From NCBI RefSeq assembly GCF_033473495.1, contig NC_088942.1:1736001-1800000 (forward strand): a DNA stretch of 64,000 bases, written 5' to 3'. The notes beneath the pieces were generated by a model that saw nothing but the letters and a program-made list of their open reading frames with translations, made no database searches and was not told where the DNA came from. Origin of the DNA: Cercospora beticola. Its lineage: Eukaryota > Ascomycota > Dothideomycetes > Mycosphaerellales > Mycosphaerellaceae. Shown here one piece after another: positions 1-10,490 of this stretch; the stretch's first letter is position 1, and every line of letters begins with the position of its first letter. A program made the translations under genes and the position numbers.

Positions 1-1204
1 CGTATTGACCTCGAGGAAGAATGTCCCGAGTGCCTGGTTCACAGACCTTGACACAGGTCGCCCGCACAGGTCGTCCAGACATCACCTCGTTGTTTCGCAG
101 CACTGAGCCTTCATCGACCGACCAGGCCATCGTTCCAGGAGATTCAGTCATACCATAGCTTGTACTTGACGGGACTTTAAGTGTCGACGCACAGGCCTCA
201 ATTAGGCTTGGCAGCACGCCAGCTCCACTGATATCGATGCTAACCAACGTACTGAGATCGGTCTGAGAGAAAGCAGGATGTGAGAGAATCGCCTGGGCAG
301 TCGTTGGTACCAGACCCATGTGCGTTGCTTGGAATTGGTCGAAACACTCGAGTGTGGCTTGTGCTTCGAAAGAATCAGAGGGATAAATGACCATGGCTCC
401 GCGAAGCCAGAACCCAAGAGACCAGCCAATGCCATACGAGTGGAATCCTGGAAGGTGTTGCACAAAACGATGGCCACTCTCAACCTTCTGAGCATCCATG
501 TAGCCCAAGGCTGCATTGAGGCATTGGAAACTGGTCAATGCGCAAGGTTTCGGCAGAGAAGTCGTGCCGCTGGTGAAGAGAATGACGATCGTGTCATTTG
601 CTCCGATGACATCTGGAGTGTGTGGGGGCGTCAGCTCTCCCGACATCACGTCTGAGAGCAAACGCCATTCTCGCTGAGTTGCGCCGACAGGATTGGACAA
701 AGTGATGCGTGTGCCGATGGAGGACATCAACTTCTCGGTGAGATTGTGCTCAAGCTGATTCGCAATGATGAGGTCAGCAGTGACTATCACCACAGGCGCC
801 ACCAGCTCGAGCATGTGATTGATCTCATCCGTTCGTGTTGCCGTTTTCGGGTTGATAGGCACGAAGGGAGAATGCAGGTAGGCGCAAGCCCAATAGAATA
901 GGGCCCATTCTGCTTGATTGTTGATGAGCGCCGCAATGGGTCTTCGTTCAATCGGGGTGATGCTGTTCAATGTTGTCGCCAATCGCCTGGCTCCGCGGTC
1001 AAGGTCGGCGAAGGTCCATTGAATGTAGTTCTTGTCGGTGTTCTGGCTGCCAACCCAGCGGAATGTGGTGGGCGTTTGATGCTTCGCGATCAGTGCCGTT
1101 GCATGAGGCCTTGCGCTAACTGTCTCTTGAAAGAGCTGCAAATGAGAGACGGATTGATCATCGACGCGCGGGCCATACTCGAGTGAAAGTGGTGTCCCGC
1201 CCAT
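1..1204 (-). CDS. Class I adenylate-forming enzyme (acyl-CoA synthetase / 4-coumarate-CoA ligase-like), 3' part missing
   Basis: The reading frame is open on the minus strand from the ATG at 1204 to the left edge, about 401 residues, with no stop in frame. It shows the AMP-binding core: TSGTTSLPKP, a variant of the P-loop TSGTTGxPK, near residues 206-215, and the YGMTES motif near 352-357. These enzymes adenylate a carboxylate with ATP and usually pass it to CoA. The N-terminal half matches the family in order; the C-terminal lid with the catalytic lysine lies beyond the window. No intron is needed in the visible part. The gene is divergent from the MFS transporter at 3007, with 1.8 kb between them. 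The substrate cannot be told, and an NRPS-like adenylation module is possible. The family call is firm and the function open. Confidence 0.85.
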   Translation of the reverse strand, partial: MGGTPLSLEYGPRVDDQSVSHLQLFQETVSARPHATALIAKHQTPTTFRWVGSQNTDKNYIQWTFADLDRGARRLATTLNSITPIERRPIAALINNQAEWALFYWACAYLHSPFVPINPKTATRTDEINHMLELVAPVVIVTADLIIANQLEHNLTEKLMSSIGTRITLSNPVGATQREWRLLSDVMSGELTPPHTPDVIGANDTIVILFTSGTTSLPKPCALTSFQCLNAALGYMDAQKVESGHRFVQHLPGFHSYGIGWSLGFWLRGAMVIYPSDSFEAQATLECFDQFQATHMGLVPTTAQAILSHPAFSQTDLSTLVSIDISGAGVLPSLIEACASTLKVPSSTSYGMTESPGTMAWSVDEGSVLRNNEVMSGRPVRATCVKVCEPGTRDILPRGQY

Positions 1205-3006
1205 GGTTGCTCAAGCACACGAATTGCGTTTCACACCGCGACAGTAGCAGGCGATTTTGGGCTCGAAGTGCAGAAGGGAAAGGAGGACAGAATATGTACC
1301 TTGCGGGTTACTGCTCATGACCGCTGTCAGTCTCCGCCCACACGTGCGCCGCGGCCGTGCTGGGAGGAAGGGCCGTCATGATGCATATTAGCCTCGCCCG
1401 ACTAGCGAAAGGGCTAAACATAGAGGTATCTCATAGATACGTACGCGACGCGGCCAGGAGGCGCTGTTCGAAAGAGAATCCTCAAAACTCGCCAAGGCGC
1501 TCGTTCCGGCAGCCATTCCATGTCCGTTGCACAAAGAGCCACAGGACATTCAAGGGCTGAATTCCGACGATCCAGCACGCGGACTAGCCGCTTCAGAGCT
1601 ACGCTGCATCTCCTTCTGGAATGTCGCCAGGTTCTGTCTGCACCCTTCAAGCAATTTTTCAATCAGAAACTGCTGCAATGCGGCCGATAGGCCTGTCGTT
1701 TGGGTGTTCGTCTACTTGGTGGAGCAAACGAGACCCGCAATATGGCAGGCCCCTTAATAATAGTGCCGTCCATGCTGCTCGGAGCTGTTTGCTACGGATA
1801 TCTGCGCCACCTCGGCGATTGCGTACAGTCGGACGCAGTGATGCTTGCGATTGCTTGTTCAGGCAGCTGCCTGGCAGAGGGTGTATTGAGATCTCGGAGA
1901 GATGCAAAGGCGCTGTCAGATGTCATGTGTGGTAACCGAGAAAAACAGAACACGAGGTTGAGAATGGCATGATAAGGTGATGGTCCGCACGTTCCGGCGG
2001 CGCGGACCGAAGCCAACCAACAGACTTCGATTTGTGATGTGTCCTGCACCTCGTCAGAACACCTCTGCTCTCGTCAATTCTCACGTCTGTCTTCAAAATC
2101 ATCATGTATCTGCGACCGAACCCCTTGCACAGCTCGCGTACCTCCAAAATGCAACCCCAGAACGCAAGATACTTTGTGCAACGAGCGTACAGAGCGTGGA
2201 GGGTGCGACGAGGGCGACAGGGGCCTGGGTGTCTCCAATAGATTTCTTGCTGTTTGGCCCACCCTCATATTGACGCTATCGTTTATCATGTATCACATCT
2301 CGCGCTAGAAGACGAGTTGCCCACGATGTTGCTAAATGTGTCTTCCAGTGGTGGGCTCTCTGCACGCGCTCGTGTATTGCGCCTTGCAATCCCAGGCTCC
2401 GACAGGCTCTTCAAGAAAAGCTCGCACTTCGCAAACACGGCATGTTGCAGATCTTTCGCCATGTGGGCAGAAGTCCACAAGCGTGCCTTTCTCGTCCTGC
2501 TTGACCTGGCATGACGATCCTTTGGCCTCAACTTATTCCTCATCCCCGTCCGATAATTGCCCATCTCAAGTGCTGAAGTCGTTCGTCCAGCATATACTGG
2601 CCCATCACACCATTTCAAAGATCCTTCGCCTCCTCAGCGACTTCTCATCCTCGGTAGGCCCTGCAGTTGAACGGGTCTATCGGGTCGTATTTCAACCCGA
2701 GAGCTTGACGTTTGTGCAAAACTGGGCACGGTTGGTGCAGTCCACGTGTCGATCGCACCCACTGTTCGAATTCGTTAAGCCGCAGGCAGAATTTAGAAAG
2801 AAACGGGACCTTGCTTTGCGCAGGTGCACGCTTCCACTCCATCGGTGCTCGGGGCGTTTCGTCTGCGAACCGGCGGAGCTTTGCGCAAACAGCAACTCGT
2901 TTGTCTGATACCTCTGCTCACTGGAAGCATTGGCCTTGCTTCCGAGCTGTCAGGTAGAAAGACATTGTAGCAGAGAGTCCTCACATCATTGGACTTCTGC
3001 TTTACC
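1205..3006. other. Divergent intergenic region, adenylate-forming enzyme / MFS transporter
   Basis: This 1.8 kb stretch separates two head-to-head genes. Several short frames are open, the longest ending at 2908 on the plus strand, but none has recognisable motifs, a convincing ATG or splice signals. I read it as the two promoters and 5' untranslated regions. Confidence 0.5.
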
Positions 3007-4837
3007 ATGGCACATGCACGCGATGACTCCTTTCATTCCCCTACGCGGGGGACGCCTTTCCATTCGCGAGGTCCGTCGACAGCATCTGATTGGAATGGAA
3101 ATTTCGAACGACCGACTACCTCAGATACGAACAGACCTTACAATGTATCAGACTTTGCAGAGTCCAGGCGAGGGCTAATTCTGCCTGGCGTCAACGAGGG
3201 CTATCGACCTGCCGCGACGAGGCGGTATGACGACGAATGGCGACCCAGCCCGACGCAAGGCTCTTTCAGCAACTTGGTTTCTCCCACACGGCAAGCATTC
3301 CTACCAGATGGCACCACACCTCCGGCATCCCCAGGTTTTCACCCCGGATTCCCGCGGCCAGAGACACCGGGCTCGCCGTACGACCCTCCCTCACAAGGAT
3401 CACTGGGCTCGCCACTCGCGGTGCCAGCCAATGTTGCTCACTCTCGGAATCAGAGCGATTTCAATGACAAAACGTCTTACGATGAGCGCTTCAGAGCAAT
3501 TCCGCAAGACGAAGGTTCATTGCCACCTAAAGCAATGGCCAAACCACCTGGTCCTCCTGGCGGCCCACCTCCTGATGGCGGCACAACAGCATGGCTTCAA
3601 GTCCTGGGTGGCTATTTCCTCTTCTTCAACACGTGGGGTCTCATCAACGCCTTTGGTGTAAGCATGTGGTTCATCAGCCAAGTTATCAAGTCCCAACTGA
3701 CACTCGGCACAGGTCTTCCAAACGTACTACAAAGGCACACTTCTCACATCAAACTCAAACTCCTCAATTTCATGGATCGGAACGCTGACTTCCTTTTTCC
3801 TCTGTGCGTCACCAATAAGCTGGGGACCAGTCTTTGACGTTGGCAATCCTCGAGTATTGGTTCTGTTTGGCTCATGCTCTGTCGTCTTCGGCATCATGAT
3901 GACCTCGCTGTGTACAGAGTACTGGCAGCTCATTCTCGCCCAAGGTATTTGCTGCGGTATAGGCGGAGGCTGTCTATTTATCACAGCAACCTCGATCCTG
4001 CCCAGCTACTTCTCATCCAAAAGAGCGCTCGTCATGGGCATCTCCGCGTCTGGCTCATCACTGGGAGGAGTGGTCTACCCAATCATTTTCACCTACGTTC
4101 AACCTACTAGCCTAGGATTTGGATGGGCAGTACGAATCATCGGCTTCATCGCAATCATAACTCTAGCGATTCCCTGCATCGTCATCAAACCCCGCGTACG
4201 ACCTCCTGGACGCCGCAAAATCTTCGATGCCTCAATCCTCAAAGAAGTGCCCTTCCAAATCATGAACCTAGCAACTTTCTTCGGCTTCGTAGGACAATAC
4301 ATCCCCTACTTCTTCATCGAACAATTCGCCGCAACGCACGATCTCGGACTGGAGTTCTGGATGCTCATCTTCCTCAACATCGGTTCCATCCCCGGCCGGA
4401 TCGTCCCATCTTACATTGGAGACAAATATTTCCATCCATTGAAGGTCCTAGCCACGACGACAGCTTCAGCTACAATTCTCGCTTTCTGCTGGATAGCGAT
4501 CAAAGATAGCACAGCGGGCTTGATCGTCTGGTGTTTCTTGTATGGCTTCTTTTCTGGTGCTTTTGTGTCGCTTCAGGGCGCGGCTGTGGCTAGTATGACC
4601 AAAGACCTTCGCACGATAGGGACTCGATTCGGGATCAATATGTTCGCGGGAGCATTGGGAATCCTCATAGGAAGTCCTGTTGGCGGAGCAATCTTTCCAA
4701 GCTCGTGGCCAGGCGCACAGAGTTTCTGTGGTGCGACGCTGGCCTGTGCGACAGCTTGTATCGTTGCATGCTGGTTTGCGTGGCAGGCGCAGCTGAAGAG
4801 TGAAGCTGCGACGGGTGAAAAGCTTGAGATGCGGTAA
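3007..4837 (+). CDS. MFS transporter, monocarboxylate transporter (MCT)-like family
   Basis: Two exons, 3007-3657 and 3713-4837, give 591 residues. The 55-base intron has a GTAAGC donor, a CTGAC branch site and a CACAG acceptor; splicing restores the family signature GVFQTYYKG and the following SSISWIGTL. Residues 1-188 are a Pro/Ser-rich cytoplasmic tail. PPDGGTTAWLQVLGGY at 188-203 opens the first membrane helix, and about twelve hydrophobic segments follow. The order matches fungal MCT-like carriers, which move monocarboxylates, riboflavin or secondary metabolites across the plasma membrane; the cargo cannot be told here. The ATG at 3007 is preferred because it sits in an ACC-ATG context and opens the hydrophilic tail. 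Its divergent neighbour is an adenylate-forming enzyme, so a metabolite-related pair is possible but unproven. Confidence 0.92.
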
Positions 4838-5525
4838 TGTATCTCGAAAGAGATAATGTTTCTGTTTTAATGTTTGAGTTGTTGGTGTTCCTGAGCTTCC
4901 ATCAGGAGGTGGTGTCAGCTCTGCAATCGGCAGGATCATCAAGCTTTTCTGGTTCCTGAATATCATATTTTCGGTTCAGCTGTGCAGAGAGCGTTTCGGA
5001 GGACATGTTTGGGACGGTTATGAATAATTTGGAAAGAACGACAAACGGCTCGTATCCGAAAGTGGAAGGCGCAGTGCGAGAGACAGCCCCACTACTCTGC
5101 ATTTGATACAGTACTTGTAGTATACGCGTGCGGCTCTGGCATTCAATGCCGATGCCTAATATTAGAAAACTGCAAAAACACGATGACAGGGATATCTTTA
5201 TAACTCTGCTGCTCCTCAAATTCCGCGAGTATGATCATCGCAGTGGAATGACTAGCGCAGCCTTTGACTGCTGTAAGAGCAGCCTACAGTTGAAGCAAGA
5301 TCATGGCAGCTGGAGTTCGGCTAGACAGGCTAGTAATAAGCAGGTACGGAAGCTTTCATCCTGGGTGGCAGCGACTGTTTTCTTTTCGTTGACTACTACA
5401 TAAGACTATCCCGCATGGACCCGCAAACGAAAATCAACAAAATCAACAACAGGTATGTAGTGCCTTCCGACCCAATCTGGCGTTGCCTTTCGACACGATC
5501 CTTCATGAACTACTTTTCCCTTGCA
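4838..5525. other. Convergent intergenic region
   Basis: This region lies between the 3' ends of the MFS gene and the secreted-protein gene. Only short unsupported frames are seen and no RNA gene was recognised. Confidence 0.5.
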
Positions 5526-6488
5526 CTATTTTTTAGTAAGTATATACCAAATGATAACAGTAGTCTGATAATATAATCTCTCGAAGCGCAATTGCGGGGG
5601 TTTATTGTGATGGGCCGTGCGAATCGGCGTGTGGTGGAGGGCGTAGCGATTGGTTTTAGAGTAGTATAGAGTATCACCAAAGCCCGGATAGAAGGTCCAC
5701 TTGACTTCGGGCCCAGTTCGCCGATTGTGATCTGGGACCGTCTCCGCGATACTATAGAGGAATTCAGTTTCCGCAGGTGTAAACGCGATTTCTCCGACCC
5801 AGTGTGTAACTCCGCCTGCCACATAAGACTCGGAAGTCCCTTGTACAACGTCGCACGACGCGAAGGTGCCAGGTCTAATACCAAAGAAATTGAACGCATT
5901 GAATTCGTGACATTCGGTTCGTCGAGGGCAAACAGTGTTCCTTTGGACATGGTAAACTCCCGTTCGTCCTCCCTCAGTCCATCTAGGTGGCCCATATTCG
6001 TTTGGAAGTCTGCAGAAGTATTTGATCCTGTTACCACGCAGGCAAGTAGCGCTCGCGGCGCGGTAGAATGAGATGTAGCCTGAAGTATTTACGATGTGAG
6101 GACTGTGATCCGGCTGCGGCACTTGTCGAGCGCACATATCATGTAGAAAGAGGATACGATTGTTCGTTTCCTCGTCGTTGCGATCTTCGCGCCGGAAAGG
6201 AGGGGCAGGGTATGGCAAATCATCTCGTCGATGAATTGCAGAGCTTGTGTTCTTGTCGGGATCGACCTCGGATTGGACCATAGGTATTTCTGGTTCCGTG
6301 GTAATCCTTATAGCCTGGACCTGCGACCGGATGTCGTCCGTTGATACCTGGTGTATTTCGGCAATGGATTGGACCCATTGTTGCATCTTCTCGGACTCTA
6401 GTCCTTGTTGGAGCTCCTCGTTACTAAGGGCTTGTTGTTCGCCGTGCGTGTGATAGACCAGAATCAGAAACGCCCATACTGATCGCAT
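5526..6488 (-). CDS. Secreted cysteine-containing protein with a probable Kex2-cleaved propeptide
   Basis: A single uninterrupted frame of 320 residues starts at the ATG at 6488. Residues 1-16 look like a signal peptide (MRSVWAFLILVYHTHG). An acidic, glutamine-rich segment follows, then dibasic sites HRR at 86-88 and FRR at 98-100 that suit Kex2 processing. The remainder holds six cysteines (119, 149, 159, 187, 193, 212), compatible with three disulfides, and is rich in Tyr, His and Arg. I recognise no enzyme family. Secretion and propeptide are inferred from sequence; a role as an effector or extracellular protein is only a guess. The last 30 residues are basic and lack obvious structure, so a short 3' intron is not excluded. 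Confidence 0.7.
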   Translation of the reverse strand: MRSVWAFLILVYHTHGEQQALSNEELQQGLESEKMQQWVQSIAEIHQVSTDDIRSQVQAIRITTEPEIPMVQSEVDPDKNTSSAIHRRDDLPYPAPPFRREDRNDEETNNRILFLHDMCARQVPQPDHSPHIVNTSGYISFYRAASATCLRGNRIKYFCRLPNEYGPPRWTEGGRTGVYHVQRNTVCPRRTECHEFNAFNFFGIRPGTFASCDVVQGTSESYVAGGVTHWVGEIAFTPAETEFLYSIAETVPDHNRRTGPEVKWTFYPGFGDTLYYSKTNRYALHHTPIRTAHHNKPPQLRFERLYYQTTVIIWYILTKK

Positions 6489-8370
6489 ACTGTGCTTGAA
6501 TCTCGTAGTGTTTTCAATTGTCAGAAGTACTTGCTGTTACTTGCTGCTTCATATTCTTGAAAGACCGTAGGACGTAGTAGGCTATCTTATACAAAGGCGT
6601 TCAGCGGCACTTGGCGAGTTCCAGAGACCGATAGCATAGCAGAAAGTCTAACGGTGCAGTGAGAACGGCTTCGTATTGGTGGTGGTGGTGGTGTTGGTGT
6701 TGGTCATGGTCACAAAAGAGGCAAATGCTCAGAAGTCGATATATTTCCTGCGATCCGTTTCCCGGATGCATAGGACAAAGTGTAGTCGTCGATGTAATCA
6801 TCGCTTTCCGATGAAGCTCGGACCCTTCCCTAGCGCTCTCTCGTGCACGACAAAATGGGGCGTACAGGACAGGATATGAAGTCAAAGAAACTTCGAAAAG
6901 CCCAATGCCCAGGTTCCGCGCTGTACAACGCCATGATCCGGCAGTTGACACTTCTCATGCGGGGTCGAGTTCGTCAGGAAACAAAAGGCCCGGTCTGGGA
7001 AATACAAGAAGGACATTGTCGCGTGCTTGTGTGCTCATTACGAGGCCAATCCTTGCTGGTCGCTCGACTCCGCCACCCTATCGACCATTTAGGCGAGTCA
7101 TGTGGGGAAAAAGTTGTGTAGGTGATTGGTGATCCAACAATTGCTCAGCTCTGTCTCGCGTTGCTTGAACACGGGAAAGGATGGCTCGACGACTGACTTC
7201 CAACAGGCGTGGCAGCTGTCCCGCCTACGGCTGATCTGACGAAGGAGAGTGACTAATTCCAGCTAGGGAGAGTGACTTGGATCAATGCTGGATCAATGCT
7301 GTGTCAAAGTACATCGAGGTGTACTGCCGCCTCTCCCGATACTCGCCTTCGGCTTGGTCTCGTTCGTTGCCTAATAGAAATAATGCTATCCTTTTTAGGG
7401 GCCTATGCCTTACGCGCTCGGCTATCGTACGTCGTGCTCGCCTCGCTTGTCCAAAGTACATTCGGGAGTATCGTCAAAGTGCCGTCAAATTGCCTTCGAA
7501 GTTGACTCTCCGCAGCTTAGATTAGTCATCCTCCTGACCCAGGTCGGCCTGCGGCCGGTATGGCACGCATAATGTAGACGCAGGCGACCGAATTATTTGA
7601 ACCTACTAGGCGAACTGCGGATGGAGCTCGTGTTGGTCTTGATCTTCGCCGTTGCTTGAGCCGTACGCCACACCTATGTGCTCCGAAAACTTCTGGATCC
7701 AGGCATTCGACCATGTGAAACTCGGAGCGAGTCTTGAGCACTGGCATATCGTGAGCTGCTGGAAAAATGGCCAACCCTCTCGCGAGGTTCCTGTTGTACT
7801 GACACATCCTCAGAGCTAGCTGAGGTGTCTCTACTCCCATGCCCCGTTTAGGACAGGAGGGAATCCTACTCGAATGACTTTCGCGGCATCTGACGCACTG
7901 TTGCACATTTCCGCAGAAAAGGAAAACATACCTGCGCTCTGCATCGTGAGTGCATGATTCTCATCGAGAGTCATCCAGTGACGATCGAACACATGACCCT
8001 AGCTGCAGCGCGGCTGCCCATTGTCCTCTCTGTGCGTGATGTATTCCATCCCTCATGCCCAGTCGCTTCCCCATGCTAACAAAAACGCCGTCACTGTGTC
8101 CTGTCCATGATCCCGTCAATCTGTGCACATTATGCTCGAATCGATCGATGACTGCAACCTAGATGTCGGAATAATCTCCTCGCCTGTGGTGCAGAGCGTA
8201 AGCGAATGATCGTTGGTCGGGAATTCCTCTCCTTCGCAGCCACTGCGATCATCTGCGGAGATGCTGCATCAGTGCCTGCTGCAGTGTGGTGATTCTGACA
8301 GTCTCATGGCGCAGCCTCCTTCCAGGCTTGACAACGGGGATGATCTTCTGCTCAAAGGTCTCGGGTTCGG
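6489..8370. other. Intergenic region with no supported gene
   Basis: This 1.9 kb stretch has only short, overlapping open frames. It contains a (TTG/TGG)n microsatellite around 6676-6715, read on one strand as a His/Gln tract, and an 11-base direct duplication (GGATCAATGCT) near 7280-7302. I see no coding family and no RNA gene. Confidence 0.5.
6676..6715. repeat. GGT/TTG microsatellite
   Basis: A run of TGG and TTG triplets, slightly impure, is seen directly. It lies in non-coding DNA. Confidence 0.75.
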
Positions 8371-8991
8371 CTAGGAGTAAACTGACCTGTAGCCTTGACT
8401 GCCTCGTCTGGTCTTCCGCCTGGGAGGCGGCACACCGATGCTCGAATGCTCTTCGATAACCTCCACGATATCGTCGCCTTCGACTCTTCGCTCTGGCATG
8501 AGGCCCTCGTCCACAATGACAGTCTCTCTCATGCGACTCGGCTCTCGGGGAGGCGGGATGTCGCGCACTATCCGCTCCTGTCGGATCACTCGTTCCCTCC
8601 TCGGCGATCTGCTGGTCATCTCGGTGCGCCGACTTCGTCTCGTTCCTCTGCTTCGACTCCTCCGTCGGACCACCACATCTTCTTCGTTTAGTGTCGTTGC
8701 GCGAATGAAGCCGGAGCCACTGCTGGCCACCCATAGCAGCCAGATTAAGAGGAGAAAGCCGGCCACGCTGCCGAGGACAATGCCGGCGACGGCACCGGGC
8801 GCTGGGCCGGAGTTGAGGCCCTCATATTGGGCGGGTATGGCAATCACAACGCCATTGGCGTTTTGTCGGGTCCGCAGCGAGCGTTTGACGTGGTCCACGG
8901 CCTGGATGACGGTGCGCGCGTAGGTGTACGCGGCGTCGCGTATCTGTGGAGGAAAGCGAGCGTCGGTGGTGGACAGTGGGATGACGGGCAT
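8371..8991 (-). CDS. Single-pass membrane protein with a basic Arg/Ser-rich cytoplasmic tail, function unknown
   Basis: One exon of 206 residues starts at the ATG at 8991. The frame is open further upstream but has no earlier ATG. Residues 1-64 are polar; residues 66-89 form one hydrophobic helix with glycine at its start (GAVAGIVLGSVAGFLLLIWL), bounded by positive charge on the C-terminal side. The tail from about residue 105 is strongly basic (RRRSRSRGTRRSRR), followed by acidic stretches such as VEGDDIVEVIEEH. No signal peptide is obvious, so the helix may act as a signal anchor. I recognise the layout, a TM helix plus RS-rich tail, but not a named family. It is divergent from the F-box-like gene at 9461, with 470 bases between. 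Confidence 0.7.
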   Translation of the reverse strand: MPVIPLSTTDARFPPQIRDAAYTYARTVIQAVDHVKRSLRTRQNANGVVIAIPAQYEGLNSGPAPGAVAGIVLGSVAGFLLLIWLLWVASSGSGFIRATTLNEEDVVVRRRSRSRGTRRSRRTEMTSRSPRRERVIRQERIVRDIPPPREPSRMRETVIVDEGLMPERRVEGDDIVEVIEEHSSIGVPPPRRKTRRGSQGYRSVYS

Positions 8992-9460
8992 GATTGCGCT
9001 GGGACGAGGTCGAGTCCCGAAGGCCCGGCGCTCTGTTGGCGTGTACAGTCGCTCCTCTTGTACGGTGCGTGGAGTTGGGCAGTGCGGGTTGGGCGGGCAG
9101 CGGAGAGATGCGGCGCGGCGGAGTGGAGTGGAGTCGGGGTGTGGTGTTTGCGACAGTGAGTGATGGTTTACAACTAACAATGCATTGCTCCGCACGTCGA
9201 ATATGGTAGGCTACACAACGAGCGACAGAAGAGCGCTCCAGAAGCAGAGACAGAGACGGCGTGTGGAGGGTGTGATGTGCGAGGTGAGCTGAGGCGTCGA
9301 TCGCTCCCGCCATTCGGATTTTGCAACCGCCAGCCACTTCCGTTGCATCAAAACAAGGCTATCGTAACGTCGCCGTCACCACCCATCCCGGCATCAATAA
9401 TAACAACAACTGCTCGCTACCGTCGCGACCTTGGCCGTTGCGCTGTTCGGCGTCGGCGAC

Positions 9461-9904
9461 ATGCCGTTGCCGCTGCCACCACCGCTCCTCGCACTGCCCG
9501 CTGAACTACGCATCGCGGTGTACGACATGGTCGTCGCCGATGATCTCCGCCACTTCGCCCACTCCTTCTCTCTGCCCGCCCTCCTTCGAACGTGCCGGCA
9601 AGTCCGGAACGAGTATGTCGATGTCTTCTGCAGCGACGCGCATCTCACCATCAACGCCTACTACAGTGAGACAGGCATGTGGTCCGCCGTCACTGGTGCA
9701 ACGGCAAAGCTGGCTGTCATCGTCCGCTGCTCTGCCACCCATCTCGTCCGCTACAGCTCGTTAGCAAGTGCTCAGAGAGACTGCGAGCGAGTATGCTACA
9801 GCAAACCCGAGAGGCAGCGCGGAATACTTACAATTCTGGTTGAGGACGATGTCCTGCACTCGACCTCAGCCACTCGATGGTGGCAGTGGTCCATCGGCCG
9901 TTGA
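9461..9904 (+). CDS. F-box-like (LPAELR) protein, 3' end uncertain
   Basis: The ATG at 9461 opens a 147-codon frame beginning with a proline-rich leader and then LLALPAELRIAVYDMV, the short F-box-like motif common in Dothideomycete paralogue families. LLRTCRQVRNEY follows, the usual second part of that motif. Such proteins are thought to act as substrate adaptors or to be remnants of them. The frame stops with TGA at 9902-9904, yet the same frame stays open beyond it for about 60 more codons to a TAG at 10091. A candidate 117-base intron, 9791-9907 (GTATGC donor, GACAG acceptor), would remove the TGA and give a 171-residue product. I cannot decide between the two models, or exclude that the gene is decaying. 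Confidence 0.55.
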   Translation: MPLPLPPPLLALPAELRIAVYDMVVADDLRHFAHSFSLPALLRTCRQVRNEYVDVFCSDAHLTINAYYSETGMWSAVTGATAKLAVIVRCSATHLVRYSSLASAQRDCERVCYSKPERQRGILTILVEDDVLHSTSATRWWQWSIGR

Positions 9905-10093
9905 CAGCGCAAGTGGTACGCTCCCAGCGAGACACGTCTGCTCGAGTTCCCATTCAAGTCAGGTCCGGTTTATCCCTTTGCCCCATTGCATGCCGCGCCA
10001 TCAGCGAGATACTTGCTTGCCAAGTCGCCTACTGTTCCCGGGCCTGCTCAGCCCGACTCCGTCGTGGCGTCTCATCCTAGAGCGCTTCGGTAG

Positions 10094-10490
10094 CATGAGT
10101 TGCTCTTGATGCCGTTGCAGCACTCTCGTGTTCCAGACTTGATGACAAGGATTGTGCCTTCTTTGCGGGACTTGCTTCGACTCCCGCTGGAGATTGTGCT
10201 GACGCTCTGGTTTGAGTATTGCACTTCGCAGCAATCGCTGAAGTGGCAACAATCCGACATGGCGATGGTCGAATTCTTCTGGCTTTTGAGAGAAACAGCA
10301 GGCAGGATACCTAGTCCGGCCACCTGGACTGGATCATCCGTGTCCTCGCCCTTGGATGCCCAAGTCACCGCTGCGTCGAGCATATCCATTGAAACCATTC
10401 GATCACTTGTTGGAGCAGTTGTGGACAAAGTGAAGTCGTGTGTGATTGCTATGCAATCCATAGCATGAGCGTGTCGAAGGTGGACCTAGA
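10094..10490. other. Open coding-like stretch downstream of the F-box-like gene
   Basis: A frame at 10100-10468 on the plus strand is in phase with the F-box-like gene and reads plausibly (for example LLRLPLEIVLTLWFEYC), but it is separated from it by a TAG at 10091. It could be a downstream exon or a decayed end; no convincing intron joins them. Confidence 0.25.

Noticed and set aside
2336..2908. 190-codon open frame before the MFS gene
   Set aside because: No motif and no ATG start, and it ends just before a well-supported start; more likely leader sequence.
3682..3712. A 31-base intron in the MFS gene starting at GTTATC
   Set aside because: Too short for a fungal intron; the 55-base version from GTAAGC at 3658 keeps phase and restores the family motif GVFQTYY.
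6601..6951. 116-codon frame with a His/Gln tract
   Set aside because: Arises from the GGT/TTG microsatellite and has no other support.
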